Of a DNA stretch of 11,251 bases, positions 1-8,106 are shown in pieces. The DNA comes from Cyclostephanos tholiformis (Eukaryota > Bacillariophyta > Thalassiosirophyceae > Thalassiosirales > Thalassiosiraceae). The translations under genes were made by a program, and so were the position numbers. The notes below the pieces were generated by a model that made no database searches, was not told the DNA's origin, and saw nothing but the letters and a program-made list of their open reading frames with translations. The stretch covers positions 1 through 11,251 of the forward strand of contig JALLPB010001095.1 in NCBI GenBank assembly GCA_036939975.1. The letters are read 5' to 3'. Each line of letters begins with the position of its first letter. Position 1 is the stretch's first letter.

Positions 1-203
1 GTCAGCATTTTTTTCTTTGCAAGCTCCTGGAATTTGTGCTTCAATGACTTGACGGTGCAATCCTGGTTAAGATAGCAACTGTTATGCATTTCCCAAATAC
101 GCTCCCATTCAGGATTCCCCATTGGGACAATCTCATCAATGGCCATGAGCAGACTCTCCAGCTCCTTTTCGGTGAATTTATATCCCCTCATCCCTTTTGG
201 CAT
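1..203 (-). CDS. SANT/Myb-like (DUF6818-type) protein, N-terminal part, cut by the window edge
   Basis: The minus strand from ATG at 203 is open to the window edge: 67 codons plus two bases. An in-frame TAA lies 18 codons upstream and no ATG lies between, so this is the first possible start. The peptide begins MPKGMRGYKFTEKELESLL, continues with an acidic helix and PEWERIWEMHN (two Trp, residues 33 and 37), and ends in TVKSLKHKFQELAKKK. This is the pattern of a small helix-turn-helix SANT/Myb-like domain: a 'GY.(F/Y)T..E...LL..I.E..P.G..EW' opening and a basic 'T..SL..KF..L..KK' third helix. I recognise it as the DUF6818-type domain of oomycete, fungal and diatom proteins, recalled rather than searched. 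Such domains are expected to bind DNA, and many copies sit in repeat-derived genes, so a transposon-associated origin is possible. The domain call is fairly sure; the role is unknown. Confidence 0.72.
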   Translation of the reverse strand, partial: MPKGMRGYKFTEKELESLLMAIDEIVPMGNPEWERIWEMHNSCYLNQDCTVKSLKHKFQELAKKKML

Positions 204-257
204 GATGATGAGGGAGGGGGTGCGGGCGGAGTGCTGCGGAAGAGGTTGGCTTTTAAT

Positions 258-402
258 TTAAGTGTTAGTTTACACGTATAAGTGAGTCATGGTCATTCGT
301 GGTGACAGGTTCGCCAACCTGCACTTATAAGTGTGAACTTTACACTTAAATCAGAGAGATTTAAGTGTTAAGTGTCAAGTTCAGTGATAAATTAAGTGTA
401 AA
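258..402. promoter_or_regulatory. Cluster of TTAAGTGT direct and inverted motifs upstream of the SANT-like gene
   Basis: Within 145 bp, TTAAGTGT occurs at 258, 361, 368 and 392, and its inverse ACACTTAA at 342. A perfect 12-bp palindrome, CACTTATAAGTG, lies at 322-333. An 11-bp perfect hairpin pairs ACACTTAAATC (342-352) with GATTTAAGTGT (358-368) around a 5-base loop. TTTACACTTAA (339-349) is also inverted at 392-402. A further short stem, CAGGTT/AACCTG, lies at 306-321. The cluster begins 55 bp upstream of the start codon at 203. It may be an operator array or the subterminal repeats of a mobile element; the sequence alone does not decide. Confidence 0.55.
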
Positions 403-617
403 TCTGACATTTCATTAATTTTGGGAATGCTCCACTAGTTCAGGCTAGAAACTAGCTGCTTGGTCATGTTGAAATTTGGCAGTTCTAAGGACGCATGCCA
501 ATGTGTATAAGATGGCAGTGGATTGGTCATTCTGAAATCATCCACCAATGTTTCGACACTGGGTGTCATTAGTGGTCACAGTTCTGACAGTTCTCACAAG
601 GATAAATAGTTTCTCTC

Positions 618-713
618 TAACAATTTATTGTTATACTCACTTTGCACTCTCTCTAAATGTAATAAGTTATTTTTAACACAATTAAATATTTCTTTTTCAA
701 CAATATATTGTTG
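618..713. repeat. Pair of related perfect palindromes, AACAATWWATTGTT
   Basis: TAACAATTTATTGTTA (618-633) and CAACAATATATTGTTG (698-713) are each perfect 16-bp dyads. They share the core AACAAT-NN-ATTGTT and are 80 bp apart. Their flanks are also loosely alike: TTTCT-rich before, and a CTCA.(C/G)TTT-like stretch after. That suggests a short duplication of about 80 bp. Confidence 0.5.
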
Positions 714-821
714 CTCAAGTTTTACTCATTTAATATTTATTCCAACATATGTAGAATGGGTAAGTAATAATCTATTGATTCTTAAATATGAATGATTCTC
801 AATAACGGTTCTTGGTTCGGA

Positions 822-898
822 TTTTGGATTGGTGAGAAGCATATTATTTTCTCAAAATTTTCATGTGAGAAACTAATAAGCTTCGCACCTATCCAAAA
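822..898. repeat. Imperfect 19-bp inverted repeat with nested stem
   Basis: TTTTGGATTGGTGAGAAGC (822-840) pairs with GCTTCGCACCTATCCAAAA (880-898) at 17 of 19 positions. Inside the 39-base spacer, TTCTCA (849-854) pairs with TGAGAA (866-871), so the whole can fold as a two-part hairpin. It could be a small MITE remnant or a structured transcript. I see no clear target-site duplication at the ends. Confidence 0.5.
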
Positions 899-2999
899 CC
901 ATCCCCAACTTTTCAGATGGTGTGACTACGAGTATTAAAAAAATATTTCTTATATTTCTTAAGTATTTTTCTTGCACTCTCTCCCTAAAAAATACTACTC
1001 TAGGTAAAACAATAATGAGTAATGGTACATAGATATTATGTAAGTAACCTACCATTCCTGTGTGCTGAGACATCTTGACAATGGCGCTGTGTCCTCCTCA
1101 TCCAAAATATTTTTAAGATGTTTTTGGCCCACATTGGTGTAATAAAATCCTAATGAAGAATTCAGTTTTAAAATGTCTACTCGTAGAATTTGTTTTTTTG
1201 CCATTGTGATTTTTCTAATTTTGAGTTCTTTTTGTGAAGGAATAGGTATGTTTTAAGACCTTTAGACATCTGTAATGGTCAATACTTCTTATTGGGCTCC
1301 AAACCAAAAAAATTCAAGACAGACACAACCAGCTATCTACCTAGTAACATTGTGTGTTTTATAGTAACATTTTTAAGTGCCAAAGTAACATCTCAAAAGT
1401 TACTGATAAACAATAAAATGTCTCTAGATAATAGTTTAATGCAGCTCATATTTGGATGGATGGCAATTGAAAAAAAACAGTGGATATACCCATTATCCAT
1501 CTTGCTCAAAAATATGTCTATCTATAATTTGTACTCAAAAGTTTGCACTGAAACCTAACTAAAAATAAACTATTATTTTTATGCCAATAAATTTTATAGT
1601 GAGTAATGACATAGATCAGTTGGTAATAAAATTTTCAATTTAGAACAACTAAATAATTTACACAGCAGTAAACATTTTCACATAAAAATAATACACACAA
1701 ATTAGAACAAGTAATTATTGTCTATAATAATTAATGTTTCTAACAAAAAAAATACATGACAGTACATTTTTAATAGAACCATGATACAATATATTGCTGC
1801 TGTAGTTACTATTTATTTTTGGAGTAAAACTTTTCATTCATGTGATGGTGCATGCCTATTTTTCCACATGAGACCTAATTTCTCTACAAGATTACTTCAA
1901 CTCCACATGAATATTTCTTACTCTACATATCTCCATTTATGTAGTTTTGGAACCACTTTTTGGACTTTGGACTACATGTCATTTTGAAGCTACATTTTAA
2001 ATTAGTATCCATACTAACTACTACATGAAATCTGTTTCAGAACTACTACACATGTGGGGTCACACATGTAATTACTTAAGGCAAATAGAGAAGTGACGGC
2101 CTCGACGCTCATGTGTAAAACACGTTGCAAATTATTTTTAGAATTAGTGCTTTTTGTGGAACCGAGTTTACATTTTAAGCTTATTGTTTCATTTTGCTTC
2201 ATCTTGAGACAGACCCATGTGGATTTGAGACTAGGGCAGTCTCCAAATTAGCTGAATGACAAAGCCAAAAATTCACAGGATCCTAGCTGTTGCATCTCTT
2301 GTGTGTGATCGGGTGACCCCTTTCTCATTTGACAGCCAACAATGTCAAGGAGGCCAGAGTGATGGTGATGATCGCATGTTGTTTCGTGGTAGGAGTGGCA
2401 GACTGGATAAATTTTTCAACCTTCTGCTTGCAGGTGCTCTAGGTAAATGGCAACTTCACTTTATGACCAGCTGCAGCAACTACGCTCACAAAGACGCAGA
2501 AGCAGAAATGGGACAAACACCTTGACATCATGAATGTCAGCGGGTGGCAGCAGACCTAGTTATCATGGGATTTCAATGGATAAGGACAAAGGGAAGGGGT
2601 AGTGTCGAGTGGGCAGAATAAGGGCAACATGGCACATCAAAATAGATAAATAAACAGCAACAAGCCATGCAAGGTAAGCACATACCTAGAAATAAGGGGT
2701 CATCCAATGAGGGAATTACCACCACCAGCAAGGTGATACCAAAGAGCAAGATTAGTTGATCATGATGCTAGATGCTTCACCACCGTGGGATTCTAAATTG
2801 GGGGACTGAGTGCTGGTGGTAGACAAGACTGAATTTTCTGCAGAAAATACCATGGGTGGGGCTCTAGTTATTTGGAGCATGAGAAAGCCCTGGATGAGTT
2901 TTGGCTTAGTACAACTTTTTTATAATTCTTAGGTAGAAGAAAATGAATTCTTTTGTTGAGTGTGTTTAGATGGTCTGCTAATCACCTACCTACATTTCT

Positions 3000-3710
3000 T
3001 CATAGGTCATAGGTAGCTGAGTTGCATAGTTGGGTATGCAGCCAAGTTTGAGTGGTTACATATCTTACTACTACCTGACCATTATCATCGCCTATGACCA
3101 TGCACGTGAGAGTGCTGCAATGCAACATTACCATGCCATACATTGAAACTTGTGCAACAGACTTTGCACCTTTCTTTGCAAACATTGTTCTTGCATGATG
3201 GATATGAGAAAAAAGGGGTCTGATCCATGTTAAAAATGTATCACTTGCCTCAATAAGGACCCCACAGCATGAGAAGTGTCCCAAACATGTGGAACCCAGT
3301 GCCTCCTCTGCCCATGCAAGATGAGATATGTGCATGTCTCCTCATTGGTCCACATGCAATACACAGACACAAAAATGTTTTGACGAGGCAATAATGCACC
3401 ACCTTGCTGAAAATTTAGCCTTGAAGGTATCATTGAGAAGTACCAATGCCTCAAAAAGCTCGATGCATTGTGCACAAGATGGCTTATGGCTACCTCCCAA
3501 TACCCTGCTCATGTTTAGCACCATAGAGCAACTCATGTGTAATTTGGCATGGATAAGAAGAATTGCAATCGCACCATTGGGTGCGACCTCTTGACACTTC
3601 TTTGATATCTTGGTAGTATCCTGTAGACATAGTTGGGAGAGGTCTGCTCTCCATTGGACAATGAGAGCGTGGGATAATACCTGTGATATTGCTGTGGCAC
3701 CTGGGAAAGA
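3000..3710 (-). pseudogene. Possible decayed protein-coding frame, family unknown
   Basis: One minus-strand frame is open from 3710 to 3345 (122 codons), broken by a single TGA at 3342-3344, then open again to the TGA at 3000-3002 (113 codons). A TAA at 3711-3713 bounds it upstream, and the first ATG in the frame is only at 3536. The translation has a mixed amino acid composition, with stretches such as KPSCAQCIELFEALVLLND and DTFLTWIRPLFSHIHHARTM, and no low-complexity bias. No family is recognised. About 235 codons with one internal stop exceeds what this composition should give by chance, but the opposite strand is also partly open. A decayed gene or transposon ORF is possible, and chance is not excluded. 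Confidence 0.3.
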
Positions 3711-4052
3711 TTATCCACACTTCTGAAGATGGCCACACTCATTGATGATTTAAAGCAACTGCAGGACTGTGTATCATTTAAGGATGCTGCCGGTGTTGAC
3801 ACCCCTCTTCTGCTGCATGACAATAGAGTGCCATGTTATAATTAATTGCAGGTTGGATTGGAAATACATTTTGTGAGGGATGATGAAGGAGGAATAAAGA
3901 TGTCCGATGTGTTTTGGCAGGGTGAAAGGTTTGTGCTGCTTTTCACAGAATTATTAATTTTAAATAAAGGTAGGAATAGCACCACGGTAGTAATGTATTA
4001 TAGGGATACAAGACGTTACTTCTACTTCAGCTTTAGCTTTTTGATCTTTTAA
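3687..4052 (+). pseudogene. Second broken open frame, plus strand, family unknown
   Basis: The plus-strand frame is open from 3687 to 3842, interrupted by TAA at 3843-3845, and open again to the stop at 4050-4052. The part before the stop contains MATLIDDLKQLQD and FKDAAGVDTPLLLHDN; the part after it contains VGLEIHFVRDDEGGIKMSD. These read like ordinary soluble protein, but I cannot assign a family. A CAG at 3849-3851 after a pyrimidine-poor stretch is a weak splice acceptor candidate that could remove the stop; no donor is convincing. It overlaps the minus-strand broken frame by about 25 bp, so at most one of the two need be real. Confidence 0.25.
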
Positions 4053-4321
4053 GGAAACACCATCTGAAGCTCGAAAAATCAGTGATTTGGGCCGATAACT
4101 TAGTAGATCCATTTTATATTCCATTCTCAATTTTTTAGCTTAGTACTACAATATATGAAACCAGGGAGGTGATTTTCTACGTCTTTAATTTCGGTCCCCA
4201 ATTTATTTGATTGCTACTCTAGGCAACTCTTACTAATTATGGACCTGCGCAAAGCTAGTATCGCCCTATGTTATCATATTTGCGACCCCAACATATTCTT
4301 ATAGCACCAAATTCTGACAGC

Positions 4322-5389
4322 CTATGTATTTATCATCGTTTCCCCAATGGCGTACTGGCGGTCGAACTGGTACACCAACAATTTTGGATCATAAAACCAG
4401 TCTCGATCAAGATACGGCACAACATGCGTCCTGAATATGGCCGGGGGCAACCCACAATTTTGACACAATGCAACTCCCACTTTCCACGTGGGAGGGAACG
4501 ACCAATCTATCCGTCGATTCCACGACTTCGCCATTTGCATCAGTTGTGATTTAGTCATCGCGGAATAATCTCTCGTCGCATTATCTGGCATTGTCGTCGT
4601 CATCTCACTGCTAGATAGGACCTCGGCGACCATGGCCAGCAAGTAGAATCTCACTTTAGCCCGTCCCTGGCGTCGAAAGTTAAGATAATCGCGGTCAGTG
4701 ATCACGCTTCCAGCGTTGCACAGAAATTTGACCGCATCAACGTTCTTATTCCTCAAGGCGAAGTACATTGTGGAGGGACTTTGTGAGCAGTCATTCACGT
4801 AGCACAGGGTACCACGGGGAACCCCCTTCCAATGGCCCAAATCGGGAGTCACCACGCCCAGATCCAAGAGCAACCTCGCCGTGCGTTCGTCGCACCCTCG
4901 CAGGCGACTTGTTCTCCCAGTGGGATTTCGAAGGGCCAACATGAAGGCATTCTCTCCGTCGCCATTGCGCAGGTCCGGAAGGGCGCCGCATTCGATTAGG
5001 AGCCGTACGGCGGAGTGGTAACCGTAATACGCGGCGACGGTCAGCGGCCGATCGTATCGACTGCAGATTATCGCCCCCGAATTCGGCGAGATCCCCCGTT
5101 GATGACAAGCGCGCACTAAGCGGATCGCTCTCTCCTCCGACTCGGCAGAGTTGCCATTGGCCGTGGTACTCGTGCCCAGGAGGGTGATTGCGCCCACCAG
5201 GGGAGTCCAGCACGACTCGTTGATCTCGTCTATGTCTAGTTTGGTAGCGGTGTGCACCAGATGCAATACCCCGTCGAGACCGCCGGGGGAATCGAGAACT
5301 TGTTCAAGACGGTATTGGAAAAGAGATTTGTTGACATGTTGATTCCTCTTCCGCTTGCTGGTTCTCGTCTCACCAACCTCGATTTGCAT
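4322..5389 (-). CDS. Ankyrin-repeat protein with conserved C-terminal CxxC module
   Basis: This is an uninterrupted 355-codon frame. An in-frame TAA lies 12 bp upstream of the ATG, which fixes the start. Residues 11-15 (SKRKR) are a basic cluster that could serve nuclear import. Ankyrin-like helices follow. Residues 60-100 hold CWTPLVGAITLL and ERAIRLVRACHQRGISPN. Residues 113-146 are the clearest repeat, with RPLTVAAYYGYHSAVRLLI, ECGALPD and the following RNGDGENA. Residues 146-183 contain a loop insertion. Residues 207-232 hold MYFALRNKNVDAVKFLCNAG. The C-terminal 60 residues contain WSFPPTWKVGVALC, C309-x2-C312-GLP and FRTHVVPYLDRDWF. I recall this tail from diatom ankyrin proteins but did not search it. 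Ankyrin repeats bind proteins; the partner and function are unknown. The gene is GC-richer than its flanks and is divergent to the carrier gene. Confidence 0.85.
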   Translation of the reverse strand: MQIEVGETRTSKRKRNQHVNKSLFQYRLEQVLDSPGGLDGVLHLVHTATKLDIDEINESCWTPLVGAITLLGTSTTANGNSAESEERAIRLVRACHQRGISPNSGAIICSRYDRPLTVAAYYGYHSAVRLLIECGALPDLRNGDGENAFMLALRNPTGRTSRLRGCDERTARLLLDLGVVTPDLGHWKGVPRGTLCYVNDCSQSPSTMYFALRNKNVDAVKFLCNAGSVITDRDYLNFRRQGRAKVRFYLLAMVAEVLSSSEMTTTMPDNATRDYSAMTKSQLMQMAKSWNRRIDWSFPPTWKVGVALCQNCGLPPAIFRTHVVPYLDRDWFYDPKLLVYQFDRQYAIGETMINT

Positions 5390-5786
5390 GTCGTGATGTT
5401 GTTAGTCGAATTCCTAGTGCGATGACGGTTGTCGATGCGCGCTGGGTGGGAGAAGCTCTAGATAATGCAGTGATGACGGGCGGACGGGGGGCCGGGGGGG
5501 GGGGTGGAGCGAGGCCATCCAGCGGGCCGGAAATGGGAGCTTGGCCAGGGTCGGGGTGGTCGATGGTGTGGTGTGATGTGTGCTGGTCGATGAAGGGTGT
5601 AATATGTGGGCGGGAGCTAGCGCGCCGAAATATTGGCGGGAAAGGGAAAGCACGCACCATGCATGCATGCAACATTTTCGTCTCTCTCCCCTTTTACAGA
5701 ATTCTCTGTCCGACGCTGATGATGCAGTCCCACAACGAGTCATATCGTCGCGTTCACCGCCACCACAACGCCCCCGGAACAGCATC
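5390..5786. promoter_or_regulatory. Divergent promoter region between ankyrin and carrier genes
   Basis: The 397 bp separate two start codons facing away from each other. It contains a G-rich tract at 5478-5504 with G-runs of 3, 6 and 11, enough for a G-quadruplex on the plus strand. GGCGGGAAA at 5635-5643 is the reverse complement of the E2F-type TTTCCCGCC. An alternating CATGCATGCATGC lies at 5658-5670. A pyrimidine-rich CTCTCTCCCCTTTTACAG ending at 5699 resembles a 3' splice site and could close a 5'-UTR intron of the carrier. No TATA box is convincing on either side. The long overlapping frames here on both strands look like GC-driven shadows. Confidence 0.5.
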
Positions 5787-7019
5787 ATGGCCGAAGGATA
5801 CAGGGACTTCGTGGCCGGGACGGTCGGTGGATTCAGCGGCAAGCTACTAGATTACCCCCTCGACACGGTCAAGGTCCTACTGCAGACGCAGAATTCACTG
5901 TCATCGTCGTCGAATTCCACCGCGACTTCCACCCCCATCTCCTCTCCCTCCTCCGCGTCGACTCCGTCGACGATGACGACGACGACTACTACTACCAACG
6001 GTCGAGTGTACCGCGGCGCGATACACTGCCTCCGTCACACGATCGAGACTCGCGGCTTCCTCTCCCTATACAACGGCATGACGTCTCCCTTACTCGGCGC
6101 GATGGCCGAGAACGCCGTCCTCTTCCTGACGTACGGCGAGGTCAGGCGTATGATGGGCGAAAGGCCCGGTGAGGAGGGGGGAGAACTCGGCCTGTTGCAA
6201 TTGGCGATGGCCGGCGGCGTCGCGGGCGCGATCGGGGCGTTCGTTCTTAATCCGTTCGAGGTGCTGAAGGTGCAGATGCAGGTGATGAACTCGGCAGCAG
6301 TCGTCGACGGATCGTCGTCGTCGGTGGTCAATGCAATGACTACGAGGAGAAAGTATAGTGGGACTATGGATTGCTTCGTGCAAACGGTACGGAACGAGGG
6401 CATCGTCAAGGGTCTGTATCGGGGTCAGACCTCGTTGTTATTGCGCGAAGTTCCTGGCAATTTCTGGTGAGTTTTTTTTTTTTTTTTTTTCGTTCGCGTG
6501 CCCCCCCCCCCCCCCCCCCCCGCGCGCGCGCGCACACACACGCACCCATTGACGACCGTTGATATTGTCTCTCGTATCCTCTTTGTTCCGACGTGGATGC
6601 CTGCCCATCCGCGCCCGGGGGTTCATAGCTGGTATGGAACCTACGAGGCCGTTTGCAAATATCAAATACCTGACGGTGGAACGAAGCGCGATTTACTCAT
6701 GTCGAATCACATGCTCGGCGGCGCATCGGCAGGCGTCGCGTACTGGACCGCGTTTTATCCCGCCGATACGGTGGGGAGTCAGATGCGAGCGAATCCGATG
6801 TACGCCTCGAGGAACTTCGTTGACGTGTTCCGGGGCATATACACGAAGGAGGGATATAGGGGACTGTACAGGGGTTGGGGCATCACGGCAATGAGGGCGG
6901 TACCGGCGCATGCTTTAATATTTGCCATGTACGAGCAGACGATGTGCCTCTTCCGGCGATTCGATCCGGGGTGTGACGATTGCACAGAGAAGAGGTCGGG
7001 GTCCATATCGCACTTTTAG
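5787..7019 (+). CDS. Mitochondrial carrier family (SLC25) protein, ornithine/basic amino acid type; two exons
   Basis: The exons are 5787-6466 and 6629-7019, giving 356 residues; the junction codon TGC (Cys227) is split. The ATG has A at -3 and G at +4 and is followed directly by YRDFVAGTVGG, the usual start of a carrier. The frame is open upstream to an ATG at 5580, but that extension has no carrier character. Three carrier repeats are visible. The signature motifs are PLDTVK (24-29), PFEVLK (156-161) and PADTVG (271-276); in the last, Gly stands where Lys or Arg is expected. Putative substrate contacts are E108-N109 in MAENAVLF, R220-E221 in LLREVPGNF, and R316 in MRAVPAHALIF. The AEN.VLF and REVPG patterns match ornithine carriers (human SLC25A15 type) better than acylcarnitine carriers. 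It likely sits in the mitochondrial inner membrane and exchanges a cationic amino acid or related metabolite. Residues 36-71 are a Ser/Thr-rich insertion in the first matrix loop, which explains the length above the usual 300. Family is near certain; substrate is inference. Confidence 0.9.
6467..6628 (+). other. Intron of the carrier gene, with extreme simple-sequence content
   Basis: The donor is GTGAGT at 6467 and the acceptor is TTCATAG ending at 6628, for a length of 162 bp. Removing it joins GNF to CWYGTYE in frame and restores the second carrier repeat. Unspliced translation stops at TGA 6468-6470. The intron contains T19 (6472-6490), C21 (6501-6521), an alternating CG tract and a CA tract (to about 6542). 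The exact tract lengths are those most likely to be misassembled or to vary. Confidence 0.88.
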
Positions 7020-8106
7020 AGAGAGAGAGAACGATAGCGGAAAGCCATGTACATCGATCACTGAATGTAAATAGAGAATGATATGACAACAAAATCGCTG
7101 AAAGATTCGCATAGAGCAAAATAATCAGACTACTCCATGAATGAAACATGAGATTAAGTCCAAGTATTTACACTTTTCGGTTTTAAATATTACTTTCTAC
7201 TATCCCCTTCTCCCAATTATGCAGCTAATACTATGCCGATTCACTCTGTCATTTTCTGTCCTAATTTTGCAATTAGTGCTGCATGTGGATCTTCTCAAAT
7301 GGTGAGAGTTGGCTTCATTTACACTGCCAGATGAACAGCCATCAAAGCAGCTAGATTTTTTGCTATGTGAGATTGAATCTATGACGGTTAGTTGATATCC
7401 CAAAGATGCATACCTTATCAAAGTTCTTTGTAGTTTCTTTTCTGTAGGTCCATTGGGGCTGATGCTCCAATAGATGATGCAAGGGATTGTTGCTGATGTT
7501 GCTTTTATTGCAATGACTGCTGTGCCACTGCATTTGTGTTGGTACTTGCCTTGTGGGATGGTTCATGAGATAATTAGTATGTCAATTTTTGAATCAAAGC
7601 AGTGGCAGCAACACCATATTGCAGAAACAAGAGACATTATGCATCAGTCAAAACAGTCACTGTTGGAATTTTTTTAGATTTATCACCACACTATTTAAAT
7701 TTAAATTCAATAATTGTTTTTCTTTAGTATTTTCCATTTAAATGAAGTATGGTTTGAATGCTCTTAAAATCACCCAAAAAATTAAATGAGTTTACGATGA
7801 CCTAGAGAGTATTGAGGGGGGGAGGTTGTGATTGGCTAGAACAGGATTTCTGATGAAATAACACTGAGATGCAGCAGAGTGGATGTTGTGTAAGTGGCAT
7901 CATTAGTGACCCTAATAATAAATAATAAAAGAGAAATAAGGCTCCAGACCCCATCTTTGATGGTAACTACCCAAGAAACATTTTCAAAGTGTTTGGAAAT
8001 TGGAAATAATCATTTGCATTGATGTAAATTTTGAATATTACTTTATATGGTGGCCCACCAGGATCAGAATCCTGGATACTGTTGCTGATGAGATGCTGAT
8101 GAGATG
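7020..8106. other. Intergenic stretch downstream of the carrier; nothing recognised
   Basis: The carrier stop is followed by a short GA-rich run (7019-7031). The 3' UTR probably lies within the next 100-200 bp, but no canonical AATAAA signal stands out close to the stop. Composition returns to AT-rich. Short frames (for example 7474-7677 +) have no recognisable domain. No RNA gene was recognised. Confidence 0.6.

Larger units (their letters stand above)
403..2999. other. AT-rich intergenic stretch without a convincing gene
   Basis: The stretch is AT-rich, and 1561-1800 is about 21% GC by hand count. Short ATG-initiated frames occur, the longest about 89 codons at 2256-2525 (+). None shows a recognisable domain, splice structure or sustained GC rise. 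The palindromes and the inverted repeat in the left part are listed separately. From about 2250 to 2999 the composition is more balanced but I recognise nothing in it. Confidence 0.6.

Noticed and set aside
306..321. GGTTCG-containing stem as a possible tRNA T-arm
   Set aside because: No acceptor, D or anticodon stems can be placed around it.
2256..2525. 89-codon plus-strand frame starting MTKPKIHRILAV
   Set aside because: No domain, no upstream signal, no splice extension, and its length is within chance for a locally balanced composition.
5580..5786. 69-residue N-terminal extension of the carrier from the ATG at 5580
   Set aside because: The frame is open but has no carrier or clear targeting character, and it crosses a probable splice acceptor at 5699. 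The ATG at 5787 has a better context and fits the family.
5414..5850. 142-codon frames on both strands across the divergent promoter
   Set aside because: They overlap each other, the G-run tract and the carrier start. Their content is Pro/Ser- or Gly-rich, as expected from GC-biased shadow frames.
6498..6628. Proline-rich N-terminal part of the plus-strand frame opening at 6498
   Set aside because: It is translation of the intron's poly-C and CG/CA tracts; splicing removes it.
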